DNA of 64,000 nucleotides, taken from Patellaria atrata CBS 101060 (Eukaryota; Ascomycota; Dothideomycetes; Patellariales; Patellariaceae). Shown here piece by piece: positions 34,526-44,532 of the stretch. The notes beneath the pieces are model-generated. The model was not told the origin of the DNA, did not search any database, and saw only the letters and a program-made list of their open reading frames with translations. Numbering within the stretch: position 1 is the stretch's first letter; every line of letters starts with the position of its first letter. The position numbers and the translations under genes were made by a program. The DNA lies in NCBI GenBank assembly GCA_010093705.1, contig MU006093.1, forward strand, positions 1,048,849 to 1,112,848, read 5' to 3'.

Positions 34526-37500
34526 ATGGTTCCAGCGAAACGGCCACCGACGTTCGATTTGAACCCGCCAAGTGGTCCCAAGAAGCAGAGGGGAGTCTAT
34601 GTCGATCTGGTAAGTAGTAACTCTGTGAGATAGAACGTCAAGGTACTATTCCCAGACTGACTGATTTGGCGATACTCCAGCCAGTTAATATCAAGTCAAG
34701 CTCAGCGCAATCGAAACACTCGAGGGGTCCGCAACGTCAGAGTGTTCGGGAACCTGTAGAACCACCTACTCCCATACACTCTACATCAGCATCGCGGAGA
34801 GCCAGTCTAGAAGGCGCCCGTCCTCCAATAAGTCTGGGTGGCGTTCATGGCTCACCTCGAGAGCCGATGTCCCCAAAAGATCACGGACAAAAATATCACT
34901 CTAAATTAAGCAATGATCCTGCTATACAAACCAAGCCCGTTTTTGATCGTAGTGCTTCCCCTATCAAACTGAGCAACTCGGACATAGCTATGGCCACTCC
35001 TGAGCATGAAAGTGGAAGATCCACACCGAGAGGGGTTGCCCCAGTGGTGAATATGCTGGCAACAGAGGATGTTAGCGACACTGCTGTGCTTGGTACTGCA
35101 TCAGCACCCTCACCCGGCTCCTTCTCGTCTATGATGAAGGAGCTGGTGGCTCAAACAGCGAAGGTAGTGGTGGCTACATTACGCCAACAAGATGCTCAAG
35201 CACAGGTCAACGAAAGTGAGCGACAGTACGAGAAATCAAAGCAGCATACCCAATTTCAATCATTCCAGGAGGCTAAACGGATTGCACTCGCAACCGCTAA
35301 GGAGAACCTAAAGAAACTTAATCAAGAGGTTGACCTTGAGCAAAATGCTCAGGGTGCTATGGCAGATGCCTTTGAGAGCGCAGTCCTATCGGCATCGAAG
35401 CGGGAGAAACTTTTGGAAGTACCCGTTAACGTTGTGCATGATTTGACAGCAAGAGTCGAAAGTCTGGAATCGATACTTTTTCCTGAGAACACATCCAATA
35501 ATCCAGGTCTCTTAGAGAGAGTAGTTGACTTGGAGTCAAGCTTAAAAAGTGTTCCCTTGAAATCGAAGCAGAACGAGAGCGACGGCAACGTAGATGTATC
35601 TTCGCGTCAGTTCTATGCGCTCGTTGATGAATTTGACATCGTCCGTGGGCGTGTCTCAGATGCGGAGCGTCATATTGACAGTCTATTCGACTTCCGGCAC
35701 GACCAGAGAGGCGACAATAAGGACAATCTCGAACAGATGGACAAGATCAGAGAAGATATTCGCAACTTTAGTCGTGGCGAAGCAAGTGCCAAGTGTGATC
35801 TTGATGAGGTCAAAACAGATATTCGCAGCCTTAGAAGTGGAGAGTCGAAGAAGAACCATGATATCAAAAAAATGAAAAAAGATTTGGAGGTGATTCAAGA
35901 AGGTCTTGCCCACCTTAGTAGTACCCAATGGGAGAAGAGTAAACTTGAAGCGGCTATACAAGATTTAGAAATTTTCAAACAAGATACCAAGCGCGATATG
36001 AACACGGTTACACAAGATCTAGAAAGGGTCAATGAAGATATTCGCAGCATTAATCGTGGCGAGTCGAATTACCATCGCAATGTCGAATACTTCAAGGTCG
36101 AAGAAGATATTCGCAGTCTTAGAGAAGAATTCCGACGCATTAGCAGTGGCGAATCAAGTACTAAGCCTGGAACTGACAATGATTCACAAGGTTTGGCCAA
36201 GGCTCAAGAAGATGTCGGAGAGCTGGCTAAAGTCAAGGAAGATATAAAGATGCTTAAAATCGACGTTCGAGCTGCTGTACTGGACGCATCCGCTGCGAAA
36301 GGCCGAACGGAAATCGAAGATCAGATGTTCAATGATCTTCAAAATAAGATCGACGCTCTTAAACCAAAAGACCCTAGCGACTCTGCAAAATTGCAAGAGC
36401 TGACCGAAAAATTCGAAAAGCTAAAGTCGTATGATCTGCGGGATTTGTCAAATAAAGTCGAAAAGTTAGACGCTGAGAAGCTGGATGCTGCGTCACAAAG
36501 GCTCACCGCTTTGGAATCATTTAATCTGCAGGACCTACGTCGGACCCTGAAAGAGTTGGAAAACGATCATGCCGAAGTCAAGACGGCCGCATCATCTGCG
36601 CTCGACATTGCTCGGTCAGTTCAAACTGACCACGCTGCATTAAGTCACAAGGTTGAGTCAGATCTTAGGGTGAAGATGTCCAGCCTTGATTCAAAAATGG
36701 CTGGTCTGCCTGCCTATGTAGAAGGATTGAAGGACGACCTTGATACTCATAAAACATACTTCAAATCATTTGAAACGCTCACGGATGAAACACTCGCTAC
36801 TCTTGAGTCAGATCTTGAATGTCTTATGAACCAGTCTACAGGAATGGTCGTTCGCTCCGAGAATTCAAACGATTTACCGATGGGTAATGGGGATGAAAAC
36901 CCCAGAACTGGGATCACTTCCATCCAAAGGGAATTCAACGCTTTCAAACTGAGTGTGCGAAAACAACAGGATGAGCAAGAAGAGAAGGATAAGTTATGCC
37001 TAGAGTATATCGATGGTATGGGAGAGGATGTGGGTGGCCTTGCCGCGAGATTGGACACTTTCAGAACCGAACTCGATGGTTTCACTAAGAATGAAGAGAT
37101 TTCGAGAACAGAGCATGCGTCCCTCAAATCTGAGATCGGACAGTTGTCCAAGGATCTCCAGGCGCACGCGCAGGCCTTTGAAAAATTCAAAAAGAATTTA
37201 TCGGAAACCCCACATCATCCTCCGCCGTCTCCTTATGCGTTAGTGTCCCCATATAATCATGAAGCACGAGCATCCGCTCACGGTAACAACTCCCTTTCGC
37301 CGCCATCAGTAAACCCAGAGGATTTCATCGACGTCAAGCATCTTTTGCAACAAGTCAAAAAGTTCGAAGACAGGGTTGAGAAGGAACATAATTACATACA
37401 CGATGTGGTTAGTCCTCGAATTCAAGGCTTCGGTGAAGCGCTCGACATGTTGAGTCGTCGTTACGATAACATTACTACCGATGACATGGCACGGCACATG

Positions 37501-38232
37501 CTCCGGCAGCTGAGTGTCGTGTGGCCGTATGCAGAGAGGTGCAATGAGGAGTTCTTACGACTGCGCCAGTTTGAGGCAGCAACCAATGCCAGGCTAGACG
37601 GCTTTGACACGCAGCTACAGCAACACAAAGCGACTATCGGTACCCGGTTAGACGATATTGATAAAAAAGTACAAGAATATAAGAGAATCGTTGATGACGT
37701 AGTTGCTCAAGTAAACAAGGTAGAGAGCTCAAATCTCAACCTGGAAGTGCACATTTCATCCGCAAATCGAGTCGCGAACAATGCTGAGCAGAAGGCATCG
37801 GCTGCTGAAGCGAAGGCGACAACGGCGGAGAATATTGCCATTACCAGTCGCAATACACCCGCTCTCGGTGGCGACAATTCGTTGCTGCCTACGCGCTTTA
37901 AGAAAGTCGAAGCTAGTCTGGCCAAAATAACCTCTGACCTAGCAACCCTCATCAACGTCGACTTGAAGGCGCTGCGGAACCTTATTGAGACGAGCAAGAA
38001 AGAACTTCAAGAGAAGCTGGAGAATCTCACTGCCGATGTGAATGCATATAGGAGCGGCGACTCTATGGATCGGAACGAACTAGCTGAAAGGCTCAAAAAG
38101 ACTGCCGTTGCAGTAAGACAGCTCGCTGAAGCTGATCAAAACAAGAAGGATGACATCGGGACACTGCAGTTCACCGTTGAACAGCTATGTGCGGCGGCCA
38201 GCATAGAACCGCCGCCATGGACGGAGGACTGA
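34526..38232 (+). CDS. Large coiled-coil protein with internal repeats, two exons, 1211 aa
   Basis: Exons are 34526-34609 and 34681-38232, in phase 0 across a 71-nt intron. The ATG at 34526 gives a basic opening (MVPAKRPPTFDLNPPSGPKK) with a possible nuclear signal. Residues 30-170 are Ser/Pro-rich and disordered. From about 190 to 1180 the protein is mostly heptad-like coiled coil. Between about 386 and 520 a short module recurs four times, each containing a D-I-R-x-(3)-(R/S)-G-E-(A/S) core. A Pro-rich break (ETPHHPPPSPYAL) lies near 850. A late segment is Ala-rich (NAEQKASAAEAKATTAEN). The end, about LRQLAEADQNKKDD, is again helical. No motor, kinase or membrane domain is seen. It may be a structural or scaffold protein, but the role is not known. 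Confidence 0.8.
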
Positions 38233-38242
38233 GTGTCGAAGT

Positions 38243-38280
38243 ATCGAGGAGCATCGAGGAGCATCGAGGAGCATCGAGGG
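38243..38280. repeat. Short 10-bp tandem repeat
   Basis: Just after the stop codon of the coiled-coil gene, the decamer ATCGAGGAGC occurs in almost four head-to-tail copies. It probably lies in the 3' UTR. A run of 12 A follows at about 38338. Confidence 0.85.
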
Positions 38281-39264
38281 TGAGGTAGTATGATGCGGTA
38301 CATGCAGTAATAAGAGACTCGAGGGATAATGAATGAAAAAAAAAAAAAAGAAGACTCGAAGGACAGGATTTTATGTATGGGAGCCTGAAATTGTTCACGC
38401 TCCATGACCAGATTTCCTTTTTGTTCCATGCGTGGCATGGCGACGACGGCGGTGCATTATGTGATTCGGTGCATTTTAGCAGGCGGGGTACATACCCTTT
38501 TGTTATTTCTCTGGACATGGGGAGGTTTATTATGGATTCGATTTGCGTTCTGCGCGTTGTATATACCCCTTTGCTTTTGCTCTTTTTCGGGTTTCTCGGA
38601 TAGGGGTGGGCCTGGGTCTTTTTCCAGTTGACATGAGACCCTACGTAGCGACACATACCGTACTTGCACCGTGAAGTACAAGTACTGAGGTGTGCTGTGC
38701 TCGCTCGTAGTCCTATAGTAACTTCTGGGTCGGGAAATAAATAAAAGGTTGACTACCGTACGTTCACTACATGCAATCGGATGCGGGCTCCCCTCAGTAC
38801 TGAAATGAACCGGCGCGTAACCCCGCTAACCTAAGGTACGGGACACGCGACGATATGAGAAACCCGCGCCCCGTTTACGCTAGCTCCAAACGGACGCGTA
38901 CCATCCCGAATCGAAGCAGCTGCATCGGAACTGAATTTCGTCGAACGCGGACGGTTCTTGCGATCTCAGGCACCCATGGACGTGCCATGACGCGGTTCTG
39001 CTTGGGTTTGTCCCACCTCAAGGGAAAATAGGTTTCAAGATCCCAGATTTATACGGACGGGAGTGGTGTATGATTTTTCCACCACCCACGTGCTGTGTAT
39101 TTTTTTTTGGTGATGTTTATACGAGACTTACCTTATTTGGAACAGCTACTAATCGTGTCTAGTTCTTTTACTGTTTTCGTCTCAGAGATCTGGAAGCCGT
39201 GGGGCATCACGTGCATGCTTACCTGGCTGTGTGCAGCGGTTCGGCCCGGAAGGTGTCCAAGCGT
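38281..39264. other. Gene-free intergenic stretch
   Basis: No supportable gene. Short open frames on both strands at 38370-38680 overlap each other and have no family resemblance. The part from 38750 to 39000 is richer in GC and CpG than its surroundings. Confidence 0.45.
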
Positions 39265-39930
39265 GGTGTGTCACGGACTCTCGGTACCGTCCGGTCTTTC
39301 AGAAAAGTGAACTTTCCAAAACCTCGACTTTGAAAAAAAAAAAATTAAAAAAAATTCTCATATCGTACATCAATCTGCGAGATTTTTGAACGGGAATCAA
39401 GATAATGGATTCGGTTTCCTGTTTCATCAGCCGTTATCTAATGACCAAAAAAAAAATTAAAAATTCACGCCCGTTCGAAAAGATAGCCATCGCCTATTCG
39501 TCTTATATCACGGTCTCACACATGTCACGCAACCGCTTAACACGTCCCCTCGTTCTTTTAGAAACTTCACTTTTACCACCTTAACTAAAAAACTCATATC
39601 GTACATTACTCAGCGAGATTTTTAAATAGGAATCTAGATATTTTATTTAACTCCTTATTCAATTGGCCGTTAAGTAATGACCAGAAAAACCACCTCCGTT
39701 CGAAAGAACAAGCCATTGTTCTATGTCACGGACTCACGGTCCTATTCATCGCGTCTCTCGCTCTTTTGAAAACTTCACTTTCACTACAAACGAAAAAATT
39801 CATATCGCATATCAATCTGCGAGATTTATTAACGGGAATCAGATAATCAGCTTAATTTCTTATTTCATTAGCGTTTAAGGAATGACCAAAAAACAAAATC
39901 ACGTCCTTTTGAATAAAGAACCGTAGGTCT
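39265..39930. repeat. Degenerate tandem array, about three units of 206-236 bp
   Basis: Three copies begin with the shared core CATATCG(T/C)A at 39359, 39595 and 39801. Each continues with GCGAGATTT, GGAATC, a TATTTCAT/A-like stretch, a GCCGTTA-like motif, AATGACCA and an A-run. A leading partial copy at 39268 shares GTCACGGACTC and a CTTT(T)..GAACTT segment with the later units. The copies have drifted apart, partly by C-to-T and G-to-A changes. The array is AT-rich and has no coding capacity. What it derives from is unknown. Confidence 0.75.
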
Positions 39931-40175
39931 TTTGCCAAGACTTCGGATATATCAGCTAAAGGGGATTAAGGATATAGAATAGTTGTGTAATTTGCAAAAG
40001 AATCAAATTCTAGGGTATCATTCAAACTATTCTCCATACATTACGCCTCATCATCTGATTGACGTCTTCCTCGAAGAAGAACTGTTCTCAGCAATGAATC
40101 TTCCTCACCCAATGTAGACGGTAATTCCACAATCCTAGCACTTCCTATCCAACCAATTCCCCTTGCCAAACACGC
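39931..40175. other. Flank of ESS2
   Basis: A short AT-rich stretch between the tandem array and the stop codon of the ESS2 gene, likely including its 3' UTR. Confidence 0.4.
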
Positions 40176-41633
40176 CTACGCCCTCTTCTTCACCTTAGGC
40201 GTCCACACTTCCTTCTCCCTTGCCTTACTCTTCCCATCGAACCCCTCTCCCCCCTTCCTCATCGGCGTTCCGATTCTCTCCCACAGCGCCCTCGCTGCAG
40301 GCGTCAAATTCCCTTCCCTCTTCCCCCTTGCCCCAATTCCCTCTGCACTCGCAAACTTCGGCGTCAGTGTCCTTCCCTTCGGTGTTCCCTCTTTCAGTTC
40401 CGCCAGTCTACCACCAGAAGGCTGCTGCCTTGCCTTATTGTGGCTATCCACAATTCTATGATGTAGCGCTTCGCGCCGGCTGGTTTGCTGGAGGCGGAAC
40501 GGTGAGGGGCTTGTGTTTTCGAAGGTTAAGAGATTGAGGAGGCAGTCTTGCTTTGGCGGATCGGATGAAGAGGGTTTTTGCAGTGCACGCTCATTCTCTC
40601 CTGGTGCTGGTTCTGCATCTACGAAGGCATAGCCTTTCACGCGGGGCGTTTCCCCACCTGAATATCCAGCTTCTGAGGTAGTAGCACGGGGCCGGCCTCG
40701 TATCGCATCGTCTACGGCTGACATGGATGGAGAAGGCGGGACCGTTGCTGTGTCCTCTGGGAGCTCGGGATTGGGAAGGCGGGTGTTGTGGCGGATGAGA
40801 GCGCGGGGACCCATGTTCGATGCTGCTTCGGCGGCTTGGAAGCGGGTGGTGTGGGTGTCTTCTATAGAATCGGGAGGGAACATAAAAGCGTTGCGCGGAG
40901 CGGAGGGTTTAGTGTCGGGCATTGCTGGACGCGGTGGTGCATCTTTATAGATGGTCACCTGAGTCTCTTCCTTCTCACCATACTTTTCCGCTAGCTCTGA
41001 AGCTGATCTACTGTCTTCGAGGAGTTTGGCTTCCCGAGCACGATGTGCGATCTGACGCGGGGCGAGAATCTTGTTGTTGTTCCATAACCAGGCATATTTC
41101 TCTCTTCGCTTTTCATTCGCTGTATCCAGCAGCTGGTTGAACGACTCATTATCCTCAGATGTGTATTTCGCCTGGAATGCCGACAGCGACATGTTCAAAT
41201 CGACTTCCGGTTTCTTCTCCCCATCTTCTGCATCTCCCAATATGGAAGCACCACCGGGTGTCTCACCCCGGAAACCCCTTGGTGTAGCTGCTCCTTCTCT
41301 TAATCCGACCAGGGGTGTCATACTAGTCCCTATTCTGCCTCTTACTCTCTTACCATCGGGACTTGGTGTCATCACCTCTATCAAATTCTTTGATGCCTCG
41401 GCTATCCAATCCCGATCCCGCGATTCCACAGCATCGAGATACTCTTGCTGCGTCTGCGTCTCCAAAAGTCCCGGGAAGAAATCTCTAGCTATGATGTGGG
41501 ATAGAGCGTCTGTATACGTATCCTCGTCCAATACTGTGGTGGGGCGCTTTATTCTCTTCGGAGGCGGCGGAGGTGGCATGAGTGCGGTATCAGAGGAGCG
41601 CTTCACGAGCGCCTGGGAGTTGGAGGAGGACAT
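40176..41633 (-). CDS. ESS2: ESS2/DGCR14 (fission yeast Bis1) nuclear protein, 485 aa
   Basis: Single-exon gene. The ATG at 41633 gives the usual opening; the frame is open 14 codons further upstream but those residues (hydrophobic) do not fit the family. The hallmark N-terminal block is RPTTVLDEDTYTDALSHII followed by RDFFPGL (about residues 30-60), with the middle NASFNQLLDTAN-like element seen as EDNESFNQLLDTANEKRREKYAWLWN. A later block, ALHHRIVDSH, and a C-terminal RALWERIGTPMR are also typical. ESS2 is a nuclear protein associated with spliceosomal C complexes. A poly-Pro stretch (MPPPPPPKR) precedes a short basic signal. It is divergently paired with the Pop8-like gene. Confidence 0.88.
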   Translation of the reverse strand: MSSSNSQALVKRSSDTALMPPPPPPKRIKRPTTVLDEDTYTDALSHIIARDFFPGLLETQTQQEYLDAVESRDRDWIAEASKNLIEVMTPSPDGKRVRGRIGTSMTPLVGLREGAATPRGFRGETPGGASILGDAEDGEKKPEVDLNMSLSAFQAKYTSEDNESFNQLLDTANEKRREKYAWLWNNNKILAPRQIAHRAREAKLLEDSRSASELAEKYGEKEETQVTIYKDAPPRPAMPDTKPSAPRNAFMFPPDSIEDTHTTRFQAAEAASNMGPRALIRHNTRLPNPELPEDTATVPPSPSMSAVDDAIRGRPRATTSEAGYSGGETPRVKGYAFVDAEPAPGENERALQKPSSSDPPKQDCLLNLLTFENTSPSPFRLQQTSRREALHHRIVDSHNKARQQPSGGRLAELKEGTPKGRTLTPKFASAEGIGARGKREGNLTPAARALWERIGTPMRKGGEGFDGKSKAREKEVWTPKVKKRA

Positions 41634-41940
41634 TCTGAATGTGGTATGAACAAAAAGGAAGAGTAAGGACGTCACAGTGCGAAAGTTGATAGAGAAAGGA
41701 CGGAAAATGCAAGGGCTAGCATCACTTGGTCAAAAATAAAAGAAGCTCCAATCGTCGCTAACGGGGGAATTTGGCAAAGCCTTAAAGCCGCGCCAAGCAT
41801 AGACATCTCACCTTTCGGAAAATAGCTCGCAGAGCTTCACCCACCAGACTGTGCCTTTCTATTTTCATCCCAAACAATCATAAACCACACCATCCTTTAG
41901 ATTAGTCCCAACTTTTCTTATTACCGTTTCAAAATTCGCA
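41634..41940. promoter_or_regulatory. Divergent promoter shared by ESS2 (-) and the Pop8-like gene (+)
   Basis: Only 307 bases separate the two start codons, so both promoters must lie here or overlap the genes. I see no clear TATA box. A bidirectional promoter is inferred from spacing alone. Confidence 0.5.
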
Positions 41941-42432
41941 ATGCAAAGCCCAGCCCCTATCCCAATCCAAACGCAAACTCCTCCAAGCAGCACACCTACA
42001 GCTCCCACGTCATCTCCCCTCCAACCCCGAACGCGTACCACCCGCACCCTTCTCCCCACGTACACCTACCTCCACCTCACCTTTCTCTCTTCCCGCCAAC
42101 CAAATTCCTCCAATATTCAATCCGTTTCATTACCTCCACTCGACGCCATCACAGCGATCACCCACCTAACCTCCGCTCTTCGGGCGTATCTGGGTCTCCA
42201 CGGTACAGCGATCCCGATCGACATTTTGAAGATCGAGAATCGGGACGCATGGGTGCGGTGTCCGGCATCCGACGGGGCGGGCGTGGTTGCTGCATTGGCG
42301 AGTTGGGTTGGACGCGGAAGCGGAGAGGAAGGGGACGTGAGCTGGCGGGTTCGGGGACGGAGTGGGTGGATTGGCAAGTTGTTGGACGGTGGGAGCGATA
42401 AGAACGGTGGGAGTAATCTCTTTGGGGATTGA
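41941..42432 (+). CDS. POP8: RNase P/MRP subunit Pop8-like protein, 163 aa
   Basis: Single-exon gene. After a Thr/Pro-rich N-terminal 35 residues comes the Pop8-type fold: a first strand YTYLHLTFL, the helix LDAITAITHLTSALRAYLGLHG, then TAIPIDILKIENRDAWVRCP, and a final helix GAGVVAALASWVG. Pop8 is a small protein subunit of the nuclear/nucleolar RNase P and RNase MRP ribonucleoproteins, which process tRNA and rRNA precursors. The length fits other fungal members, which carry short disordered ends. The Gly-rich C-terminal tail (after about 120) is poorly conserved in the family. It converges on the eIF6 gene across 253 bases. Confidence 0.78.
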   Translation: MQSPAPIPIQTQTPPSSTPTAPTSSPLQPRTRTTRTLLPTYTYLHLTFLSSRQPNSSNIQSVSLPPLDAITAITHLTSALRAYLGLHGTAIPIDILKIENRDAWVRCPASDGAGVVAALASWVGRGSGEEGDVSWRVRGRSGWIGKLLDGGSDKNGGSNLFGD

Positions 42433-42685
42433 ATAGGTGAGGTAAAAGGTATATGAAGCTACAATCGGGACGGTTCGGATATCTTTCGAATGGTAGAGTT
42501 CCGACATGTGGACGGAAACAAACGAGAAGAGAACCATACCTTCAATATCATATGAAGAAGCTATGGGAATCCTTTTACCAAGTGGCCTTTCATATGCCTT
42601 TTCCAATGCCGTGCTCTGTCATGCACGAAGTCCAGTCCTGGGATCCAGCATCGAACTCCACCTCGAGCATTCTACTCAACCAGCT

Positions 42686-43851
42686 TTAGTAAAACGACTC
42701 AACCATAGCATCCTTATTTGTCGTATTGATATCACCCGGACCTGCGCCTTCCCCTAATCTGAAAACACTCTCAACCACACTCAGTTCTGTTGCTGTTGTG
42801 TCCAACCCGGTCACCGCCATCCAGTCGTTTACTACCATCCCAGCTCCCACTACGGGGCTGCCTCTGTTCACACTGCCGGCGACTAAGGGGACTTGGAGGA
42901 GGGATGAGAGTTCGTCTTGATCTTGAATGGAGGTTTTAGGGTGGACAATACCACCTTGGTTTGAGAGGGCCATATAGGACCCTACGAGGACATTATCCGC
43001 AACGGTTTGCCGAAAGACTTCAACACCAAGGACATCCGCGATTCTATAACCAGAAGTGTTAGTACCATAATAGACTCAGGTCTGAGTACGAAATCTGAGG
43101 ATAAGAAGGTAACACAATTTGCCGGGTACGCACATTTCTTCGGTTTCACGCTCGATATCCGGGTGTACCAGCGCAACGTGGTCATTGGTACATATGACAT
43201 TCCCTAATGCTGATAACCGCTCCTCTATTCTCTGGATCTTGACCTCGTCTGGGATGGAATTTCGGAGATGTTGCAGCTCTTGGTCGGTCGTGGAGGTTGG
43301 GACTAGTAGACCTTTGCGGTTTCTGTTTGCGGAACAAGATCAGTAGATTGTTTTCGAGTACAGTGATCGAAGCGTGGGGATCGGATGCCTCAGCAGTAGC
43401 ATCATGTCCTGGTAAGGGGATAAGATAATGTCATACCCCGCCGTCAACCTCCCAACAATTCTTGTCCCCGCAATCGTAGCATGGCATATGGGTATCACGT
43501 CCTGCAGTTCCGCTTCAAAGATACTATCATTCGTACATATGTTAACTTCCAACTTAAGCCCTTAGTAGCTTTACCCAGAAGGTAAAGTGATCCCATCATA
43601 CCTGTAGAAGTTTTCTGAAGCACCAACGGCGACGAGAGCGAATGAATTCGTGAGGGTAGAAAAGACACCGACTCTGCGCAGAATGTTAGTCTTACATCAT
43701 CTGTAAGAGGGAGAACTAGCAACACTGTGCAAAAATCAAGATGTTGCTGTCGCGCTGATATTGCTATACTGCTCCACTACCAGGCGAAATAGAGGGGCAA
43801 TGGAAGTGGTGCTCACTCGTTTGAGTTCTCAAACTGCGCGCGAACAGCCAT
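42686..43851 (-). CDS. TIF6: Eukaryotic translation initiation factor 6 (eIF6/Tif6), five exons, 246 aa
   Basis: Exons are 43851-43817, 43673-43602, 43523-43437, 43322-43134 and 43043-42686; every intron splits a codon after its second base, and the total closes at 246 aa, one residue above the usual 245. The sequence is classic: [17 protein letters not shown] at the start, [12 protein letters not shown], then [59 protein letters not shown] and a GEGAG-rich tail. eIF6 binds the 60S subunit, works in nucleolar 60S biogenesis, and keeps 60S from joining 40S until released by SBDS/Sdo1 and Efl1. Introns are 143, 78, 114 and 90 nt. The repeated fivefold pentein fold is implied by homology. Confidence 0.95.
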
Positions 43852-44532
43852 GATTACGATAAAGAGCTGAGCTTAAATTCTTTATCCTGTCTCTTAGTTT
43901 TGGCGGTTAGGAAGATAGTTATAGAATGCGAGGAAAGAGGTAAGCAGGTTGTTTTAAGATGAAAGCGCACAAAACAGAGCCAGATGGCGAGCATAAGGGA
44001 AGGTAGTTCTATCACTTTTAAAGTTCGTCACTGCTAGAAATCTTGGCAGGGCCGAGGCGGCTGAGCTGGGCGCCACCCCATTTTGCACTTCCATTATTTC
44101 CAAAAGGTACCGTCGACTCAAAGGATGTGATGACTGTTCGCTAATCATTCGAGTCACAGTCTGCGGCGCAGCAATTCTAATTATCTTTCTGGAAAGCTTC
44201 AATTCCGATGATGACTCTACCATCTATCCGGCTTGAATTTGACTCCTGGAAGATGCATACAAATCCCGATTGAGGAAGGTCTCGTGCCGCTATTCAACAT
44301 GACCAACACCACCTCAGAAAGCAAACACCTCAAGCATGGGAAGGAAAACCTCCAAGCTGAAGATAAATGACGCATATTCTACTCGAACCCAACGCCGAGG
44401 CTAAATGCATAGCCGTCCGAACCACTAAAAGCTGCTATATACACGTCGCTAAGCAAATTCATGCATTGTGCTGAACCCAAAAGGAGAAACTCAATGCAAA
44501 TGATCATCTACAGAACTGAATATTCTTCTACA
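43852..44532. other. Intergenic spacer upstream of eIF6
   Basis: It holds the eIF6 promoter and the 3' UTR of the 1,090-aa gene. No gene is supported. Confidence 0.5.

Noticed and set aside
38373-38681. Overlapping hydrophobic short frames after the coiled-coil gene
   Set aside because: Frames on both strands are equally open, and the stretch is probably 3' UTR and spacer.
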